From: Baylisascaris procyonis
Taxonomy: Eukaryota; Nematoda; Chromadorea; Rhabditida; Ascarididae
DNA length: 64,000 nt
Assembly: GCA_037389465.1 (NCBI GenBank)
Contig: JAZARR010000154.1
Coordinates: forward strand, 1,116,001-1,180,000
Reading direction: 5' to 3'
Positions 52,401 through 61,400 of the stretch are shown here, piece after piece. The notes under the pieces are model-generated. The model ran no database searches and was not told where the DNA came from. It worked only from the letters and a program-made list of their open reading frames with translations. Position numbers and translations under genes: made by a program. Each line of letters begins with the position of its first letter. The stretch's first letter is position 1.

Positions 52401-55400
52401 AAATAAGAAAACAAGAATTTTGGAAAAAAGCCAACTTTTAAAACTAGCCATTTTCTTTATTGCTCGTTTCGTTTTGTTCAACTGAACATATCTCCTCTTT
52501 TTTACACTGCAAATGCTCATTGTTGCAAAGAGTACACATCGAAGAGTTTACAAAAGAAAACCTGTTGAGCGGCAAACATGAAAAGGCGGAAGAGGAGCGA
52601 ACGAATAGAAATTGTTAACGCTGAAATGCATCGTCAGTCGCTAACATCGTCTATTTAAATGCAATCCTATTTGTGGTGTTGTTTACGTGAAGAACCTCTT
52701 TGCAGTGCCGACTATACCAGCTGTTACGTTAATTCAATTGCGTCTTGCTGCTTGCCTCTTCGAATTTTTTTCACTCCAGTACATTTCGAACACAACCATC
52801 TGTTGGTGGCACATTGATTTTTACGCTTTATTGCAAACTCTTTGGCAGATACTTATTGCTAATGATGTCGTTTTTATGTGTTACAACAACACTTTATAGT
52901 GTGAAATCAAAGTTGTAGCGGTGAATTCGATAGTTTAACATGTTCTCTAATCTGGACTCATATGCTTATTTTATACACGATTCGTCTTTTTTACATGATT
53001 CAAATCAATTAAGTTGTACATAAAAGCGTCGTTTTAGCTGGCGAATCGTTCAGCCAATCACTCTCTCACCGGATACATTAGTAGATTGATATGCAAAAAA
53101 ACACATATTGTGCCTGCATCACTGATGCGTTTTGCCGCTTATTTCTTGAGGTTCATCTCTCACTGAATTTTTCAGTATTTATGTTATGGTGCGATTGCTT
53201 TTGTTTAGCCGTATTCTTATTGCATCTGTAGTTTTGAGTTGCATTTGCATACTAGTTGTTGAAACGCCCTTAGCATGGGGAATATTCGATAAACCGTCAT
53301 TACGAGTGAAAGAAAAGGATTAATTGATTAGACTTTGAAAGTCAAAAATCTGGATCAGTTGAGGTGTCTCGTTGATTTTGCTTATAAAAACGTTGAATTT
53401 CATTTAGCGCTGTTTTTGAATTCTAAAATTTCCCATATAACTTCGAATCCCAGGAATGCAGTGATGCGGTTGCTAGATTTATACAACAGTGAAGATAAAG
53501 AGAATTCGAGAAAATTGTGCTATTTTTTATTTTTAGCCAATATATTAGAGACGTTCGCGAGGGAAGTTTTAACGCAAGTTTACTTTGCAAAAAGACGACG
53601 CATTACTAATGGGATGGTAATTGGAAACACGGTTTAATGGACGCTTTGTCGGTAATGGTACTACAATTGCAGTTTTTCAAGCATTTGGAACGGTGCCTGA
53701 ACAAAAGGCATAAAAGAGAGCAAAGGCCTCTCGCAACTTTTTTGATGAATCGCGAAGGTATACCTCTGTTGTTAGCGACATTTTATCACTAACCTCGGAA
53801 ATAGTCTCTCCAGCTACGACTAGATCTATCCTGACAGTAGCCAGATGATGTTGCATATGTGAAGGAAAGGGGGAAGGGTACCGTTGTCCATTTTGAAAAA
53901 CTGCCCGAAGAATGAGGCAGATAGTTGCGATTTTGCATAATCATCAGAGAGGGACCGCCCGTCGTCAGTGGTAATAGTTCCAATGCAGTGACGTGACCTG
54001 ATTTTATTATTCATGTATTTAAAGAATGCATCATGGCTACCAGAGGAAATCAGACATTTTTCACGATTCTTAGCCGTTTTTTACATGCTTTGCGATAGTC
54101 TTTGGAGTATTCTCGGAATGCAGCCATTTTAACTGCTTTTCGTCGATCTTCCCACAGAAAATATCGCTTCGCAGCAATACGCTGAAGATAGGAAGGCATT
54201 TGAGCAGAAAGAGCCTTATTTCTCCGCATGGGCACAGCTTTGACAATAATACGGTTCACTAAATCCAAAAGTATTGTATGTATATCTTCTAAGTTACGAC
54301 GTGAACCGAATTCGAAATCCCAGTCGTAGCCCAGTAGGCACTCATTGATATGAGCCCAATTGCAGTGAGCATAGTCACGATGGCAGATTGCTACAAGTGG
54401 AGAACGCCCAACAATTTCAGAGCCAATACCACAATGATCGCCTATTCCAAATTTCGGGGTTGTGCGGGGATTATTAGAGACCCATCCGTACTAAGCAACA
54501 AATTGAGCATGCTGTTTTCATGGGTTTGCCCATCAATCAGGCTAACAAGACCACATTCTGCGAGAAAATCATTCAACATATTTGCATCATGATTCCTCAT
54601 TCGGGAAAGTGGAATATTAAAGTCACCAACAATTACTGAGGCATAGCAACAGAGCAGCAGTCAGCCAAACAAAGAATTCTCTAGTTTCCTGAACGCTACA
54701 ACCCGGTCGACGATATGACACTATGAAACGGAAATGGTAAGCATTTGCGCAACAAAATTCGGCACGTACCAATTCACATTCGGAATTCAGCGCTAACGCT
54801 TCATTTCCTTCAAATGAAAGATGCCTTTTTTTTGCTAGGATAGCGACTCCACCTCCTTTCGTGCTGCAAGACCCATATGAACGGAACATAGTATACCTCG
54901 AGTCTAATGATAAATACTTCATCTGTTTTTGTAAATCGGGTACTTTATCTGATAGCCAAGTCTTGCAGAGACCTATAATGTCTGGAGCATCAAAGCACTG
55001 GAGTGTTTCTAACACCGGGAGGTTATTCAAAACAGCAGCAATAATAAAACATGCAACTGAAAGATGATAAAAAAGGTACTGCTTTATCCTTATTGATACG
55101 ACCGATAAATGAGCCCGAACTGTTTGCGTCATTTTGGTCCACATTATTCGTAAAGACTGTCAGCCGCTGGTTTCGAGATCTTGGGTATTTGGAGGGCACT
55201 GATCAGGAGGCATGCCGATCAGTGCATTCCGAATACTCAAGATCTCGAATACTCAGGATTCTCCTCGTCCCATTCGTCCCCTTTCCCCTTCCCTTCTTCT
55301 CCGCCCACTATCTTAGCATTCCCTTCTTCTTCTTTTCTGCTTTCAATAAATTGAGCGAAGAAAATGTGCACTTTTTGGGCAATTATATGCGTCTATTCAT

Positions 55401-58400
55401 AGCATAAATCATTTCTATTCATTAAAATTGCGCTCCTGTTTATAGGGAGCGATTGAATGGAAATGTTTTTGCATCGTTTTATATCACCGAATGTATATTT
55501 TCGAATTAGCATACTATGAAGTTTCTCAGTTTTATTCTTTGTGAAGACATCAATCTTTGAAAGAAACTCGCTTATGTGTTTTTTTGATGATCGATGTGAC
55601 ATTGTCATTTCTCATTTCAGAACAGTGAATTCAGTGTGATCGTCATAGTTTTTTCCCAAATATTTCAAAAATTGTTCCCTATTTGAAATGATATTACACA
55701 CACTTTTACGACATAACTTTACAAGTAGATTTTATCATCGTACCGGAAATATCTTTTAATTGTCGATGTTGATGTCTTTTATTCACTAGAATTTTGACGT
55801 TTCTTAGGAAGTATTTTAATGGCATAGTTTCATTCTTTTTTGCAAAGAAAAAAAAAATTTCTATTTCCCCTGATTCATGATCGGTGGCGATTTATTACTA
55901 GTGTTAAAGTTTTTGTTTCTATCTTCATAAGTTTGCTGCAGTCATATAATTCCTTTCACTCTCTTGGTGGCTTTAAACTCTTTCCTTACTTGAATCGGCC
56001 TGGTTGGATGTGTTGGTGTTGCCAAAGTGAAATGGGTTCAAGTGAATATTTGCAACTTCAATCAATAATTGCACATTGCAAACCACCTTCGAGAAAACGA
56101 TGAGGAGAATAGAAACTAATAACTCAATTGTAGCATTGTTCTTGCCGAAGTGATTGCTGCGAATTCTTAATAATTCGCTAATTATTTCTAAGGGATTGTG
56201 ATCCTGCCTGTATATATTTCCATTCTAAGGTGGAAGCATTCAAAATCACGGAACAGCTATAATTGTTTCGGATATCGTATCTTATTTCATCCCTATGACA
56301 ATGAAGGGTATAAAAAAATAAAGGCGTAGTTGTATAATTTTGGCGCACGTCAGCATAAACCGATTCGCCTAAGCCATTACTGCTTAAAATTTAGCCGAAT
56401 AATTTTGTCCATCTGTCTTTTTGGCTGTTGAGCAGAAAATTCATCAATTCCTGCTTTATTGTTAAATTGGTCAGTATGGTAAATTGCGATATTTGTAGCT
56501 CAATGTGGCCAAGAATTTTCAATGTCATTCACACTTTTATATGTAAATTTAGTTCAAATGTAAATCAATTTATTGAAGAACATCGTTGTTTGCTCACCGA
56601 ACTTCGTGATATAAACTCGTGGTGCACCCTCTTAAAGGACAGGTTATTGCTAAAAATGGCGCAATAACTGTTCAGTTTCATCTTCACGTTGCAACTGTCC
56701 TTGAACATTCCTTATTCCTATCTTATGCACTTTTCTGCCATCTTTAGTTCGTTTATTGTTTTTATCAATTTTCTTTTTAAGCCTTTAATTGAATTCTTTT
56801 GGACTGCAGAAAGGATCAGTCATTTCTAATGACCGATATTCATATAGTTTGATGTTGTTTTGAACTAGATGAATATGAATTGTGAATGGAAATGGTTAAC
56901 TATATTAACTCCGATTTCGTTCACGACATGCAACAAAAAGGGATCAGGTTTAACTGTATGGCTTGTTAAGCTCGACTGTATTATAGCTGGTCACACGGGG
57001 GAGGTATTGAACTCATCTCCATAAACTCATCAGTTAAATCCGGTCGCGGTTCCGTTCGCGACTAGAACCGAGTTTAATCCATATTCAAAGAAATATTGGG
57101 CTTCATATTCCCATCCGCTAGAAAAAGTTTCGCCTCTAAATCGCGTTAATAATGCGAATCGCACTAACACTGATATACTTTGACAGTCTGAAATCAACCC
57201 CCTCGATGTTCTTTTACGTTCAATGCGAACAATGTTTTCAAGATACAATTTTGCAAAGAACTTCGCCTGCTTATGAGTTGTGAAAAATGTCTGTCACTGT
57301 GTTTGTCTGATATGGAGTGCTTGCTTTTGCGGATCACAAATAACGTGGTGATTGAAATGTATTATTGATATTTCTTTATCATATATTATTAATTTGCATA
57401 TAATTTCTTTCGAATAATAAATATTTCGTTATAGATCGTTCGTAAATTATTTCTCTTCTAATCTATTTTTACTCTATGGGAATTTCTGGTAAAGACTGTA
57501 GACTTTTGATTTGACGATTGAGCTGTATATTCGCGTTTAAGCTTAAGTCATTTAAACGTTCCAACTTAGAAAAAAATTGCTCTCTGTGCCTAGTTTATAG
57601 CAAATAGTCGTTTTTATTCAGTTGTTGTTAAGTTGCGTTGTTGTGGTTGATTGCCAACGACGAACGTAAAGTGGCATAATTGGATTGTCGATTGATTTGC
57701 AGCACGCAGACCCAAGAGAACATAATTGGGAGGAGGAAGTGCTCACTCCCGATAATCCACTTTTTTGGATTCTTGTTATGGGCCTTGCGTCAGCATCCGC
57801 CCTTTTTTAGTATCTCTCGTAGTATCTATGTAGCGATTTCAATCACTTTTTGCTGGTTGGTGCTGCCCCAATAGCGTTTTTTCTCTCCAAAAAAGACGAG
57901 AGGCAATTGGAGACTGCGCATTCAAGTCCCCCATCTTAAAAATATTTTCCCATTTGTAGTCCGGCAGAACTTCATTTGATTCGATGGCATTCAGAATTTT
58001 TATTTGTTGAGATTTAAATTCATACTAAATTTGACTTCTCAGCATACCAATTTTTCACAGCTATTATCTTTCCTTGGTTATGAAACCAATGAGATAAAAG
58101 ATGGTGCATGATACAATAAAAGATTAGTGCAGCGCACATTCAAAGCTATCAATTGCATTTGAGCGAATTTAATCTTTTGGAGATATAGGATCGATTTTTT
58201 TTTTTGATGATAGAAGATTATTGAAAGTTAATTATTATCAAGCAGTTTGTTGCGAGGACTTCGATTTTCTATTTGTTACTTAAATTGATAAGTGTGGAAC
58301 ATAGGGAGATATTTCACACGATGTGTGGGGAAAGGGGGAGACATGAGGATGTGGTGGCTGTCGAAAGCTTTCCTACTTTTATATAGTTCTAATGGAACCT

Positions 58401-61400
58401 AAGTATGATTTTCAGGAATGACGCCGACAGACGAATCAACTAAACCATTAGTATCACCGAATGCGAAACGACGGCGGAATGAGCCGCTGAAGGTGGTGAA
58501 CGCACGCACACGGATCGCACCGCCACCTCCGCCAGCTACACCTCGACCTCCTCCAAAACCACGACAGTCGCTTCTACCGCCGAAGAACTTTCCCAGTAAA
58601 CGTAAGGATTTTCTGTTTTCGTTTGTTTTCGTTGGAATGCTTCCTAAAGATGCGATTTAAAACTGCGAGGATTTTGTAGACGGTTGTTGGTTTATAGATG
58701 ACTAGTTTGGTTTATTTTGGATTGCCAAGCTGCTCTCCTATAAACAGTTCACTTTCTTATAAGTCAATAAATCATATTTTACCTGCCTTCAGTATCGGTT
58801 CTCCGCAGCTGTTGAAATCTAATGGAATGTTCGCCACTTTCCTTCTTCGAAGCAAACAAATTCTGTTGCCATCATAGAATGAGTTGGAAAGGAAATGAGA
58901 AATTTCTTGAAATGAAAAAGAAAAATACCAACGTCCATTCATGAAATAGCAAACGCTTAGTGCTGGTGAACTGTCATAACTTGTGACGGAATTGTTTTTG
59001 AAATCATAGGGAGGTCCTAGGCTCGCACAAGTCCTCCAAATCCTAGGTAAGCGTGTTATTATGTTAGTCTTATAGTCAGCTAATCTAAAAGTCCACTATA
59101 CACCTTCACCTAAAGCACTAGTAATGCTTACTGACGTGCGCATTTGCTATTCTTTTGTTTCACCTATAATATACTCATTACTGACAACAAGTTGGTGGCC
59201 TCTTTCTGCAAAAACATTTTGCAGCGAAAAACGCTGAATCATCAAAAAAGCACGATACGCTAAAAGGTGCCGATAACTCGTCAACAGTTACTTCACAACG
59301 ACAAATACCACCGATTACTCCATCCGCCAAATCGAAATGTTCGTTTGAAGAACATAATTTATGAGTTTTAACGAAAAGTGCTAAACGCCAAGGTATTGCA
59401 TATTAGAAGTGATGGGAATGATATGGATTATTTACACTAAAAGAACGGAAAAGGTTGCTGATTCCTAACAGTATTTATACAAACTTATACGGTCATCCAC
59501 CAAATATCTGTTTTCTTTTCGAAATAAATTGAATTGAGCAGATGATCGCCTTTATTCACACACTATGTTTGAATCTATAAGTTTCTTTCTTATTTTTTGC
59601 AAAAGCTACTGAGTTAATCATATCTCTCTGATGCATTAGCCAAAGGAAATAATAGTGATTAGATCCCTTCTTATCTGCTTTCAGTTACAACCACCCATAT
59701 TATCGTTTTAAGGCTTATCATAACTGTGTAACATTAGCTGCGATTCGCGTCAGCTGAGGGGTACTACATTCGTTATTCTCGTTGATGAATGGATTAAAGA
59801 TTGAGTAGTTGAAGGTGAAATGTCGCATTTTTTCTAGGGCTGACTCCTATGCAGATGATTGATAAAAGAATGCGACTTTTGCTCCATACTATTAGAAGTC
59901 ATTGAGTTGGAGTTGAGGTTCGTTATTGACTGAGTGCATTTTTCGAAAACGACTTCCTCAGCTTACTCTAATATTAAGTTATATTTTCTATATTTAAATA
60001 TTTGCTTGGAAATCTATAAGTGGTACATATTGCGCGCAACATCTTCGCAATTGCTAGCACATATGGTTTGCAGTTATTTTCTAGTGCAGATATCGTGCAA
60101 AAATCATAGCTTATTAAGTGATTCAGTTATTTATATCTGTTGTATCATTTTATTGTAGTGACAAAGAAAGTATTTCCTACTTCATCATTCGCGGAACCAT
60201 CTAACGCTCCACGGCATGCACCGACAAAAACTGCTACCACTCAGAAACCCCGTATGTCATTTATTCGAGCTTCTGATTTTCATATGCTTTTCCTGTGCTC
60301 ATAGGAATTCCGTGGCGAGTGAGGAATTCCGCCTAGCGGATCTGGCACAGCATGTGAGTTTCTGCAGTCGAACTTAGCTTATCGCCTTGTTGACTCAATT
60401 CAGGCGTCTGGAAGGGTAACAACGAGTTGCGCTTTTGAATCCCCGTCTGTTATTACCAGATTCATCCATATATCTAAAAACACAGGAAAATAAAACGCCT
60501 AGAAATATGCTTTGCAAAACTAATCGGTCATCTGAATCCACAGCCAATCAAAATCGTTTTCGGGCTACTGCCGATCATTTGCAGAAACAATTTCATTAGG
60601 AAACATTATGGCACTTCTAGCAAGCGTTAGCTGCTATAGAAAGTGGTGGAATCGAAATGAACTTGTTAACAAAGATCTTCATCCTATGGTGTTAATCATG
60701 TTTGCCAAATATAGTGATCATAACTTTTGTAGTTCGTCGGTTGAAGATATTGGATGTCCAAATACGAACGCAAGTGCCGCGCAATGGAGCATTGCTTCAG
60801 TGACTTGCAAGGGATTAAAAACAGTACAGTAACGTTTATTGTTAGGGGAAGTGGAGAGGTAAAGTTTACTAAGCTATGAGGGGGGAGGGAAGGGAGTAGC
60901 TGAAATGTATGATGCAGTTTTTCTGAGGCATTAAGTTTGGCATCCAATATGTCACTTAATCTTGCGCTCTCTAAAATATTGCATGCTTTCTTCCTTGAAA
61001 GTAACTTTAAAAACGGAATGTTCTCTATATTTCATCCGTTATTCTGCTATACGCCAGGATACCCCATTGGTACGTTCTAATGGAATGAAATTGCAAAAAA
61101 AGAAACATTGGTATATTGAATATTTTACTGGACATCATTCACACTGAGTGCATAATGGTTATTTACAGAAGATTTACTGAAGCTGAAGCGTCTCAATGCA
61201 GCCGTGCGTGGATTTGATGCACTCGCAATCGTTTTTAAATACGCTCTTCAAAAGGTTTCTCTATAATTTGACGTTCATTCCTAATTCCTTATCAAATGAT
61301 TCAACGAAATATCCCTCATATTTGTCATAGTTTTGCTCGAACTTCATTCTCTTCTTATGATATGCAAAAATATTCTCACTAATAGTTGCGCGTTTCCCTC

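Larger units (their letters stand above)
45631..58415 (+). other. Intron 9 (12.8 kb), contains antisense LINE remnant and hairpin
   Basis: Besides the LINE remnant and the hairpin, the sequence is AT-rich with isolated short ORFs. A GC-richer patch at 51050-51330 and another at 49480-49650 look like old repeat copies but carry no motif I can name. No exon compatible with the phase 1/1 flanks was found. Confidence 0.6.

Noticed and set aside
53335..53637. A 100-codon + strand ORF
   Set aside because: It begins at a TTG and overlaps, on the opposite strand, the decayed reverse-transcriptase start of the LINE (NYHPIS region), so it is more likely an antisense open frame of a dead element.
57703..57810. 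Possible exon after GATTTGCAG ([20 protein letters not shown] frame)
   Set aside because: It reads well for about 35 codons but ends at a TAG and has phase 0 entry, incompatible with exon 9, and no partner exon was found on the + strand.
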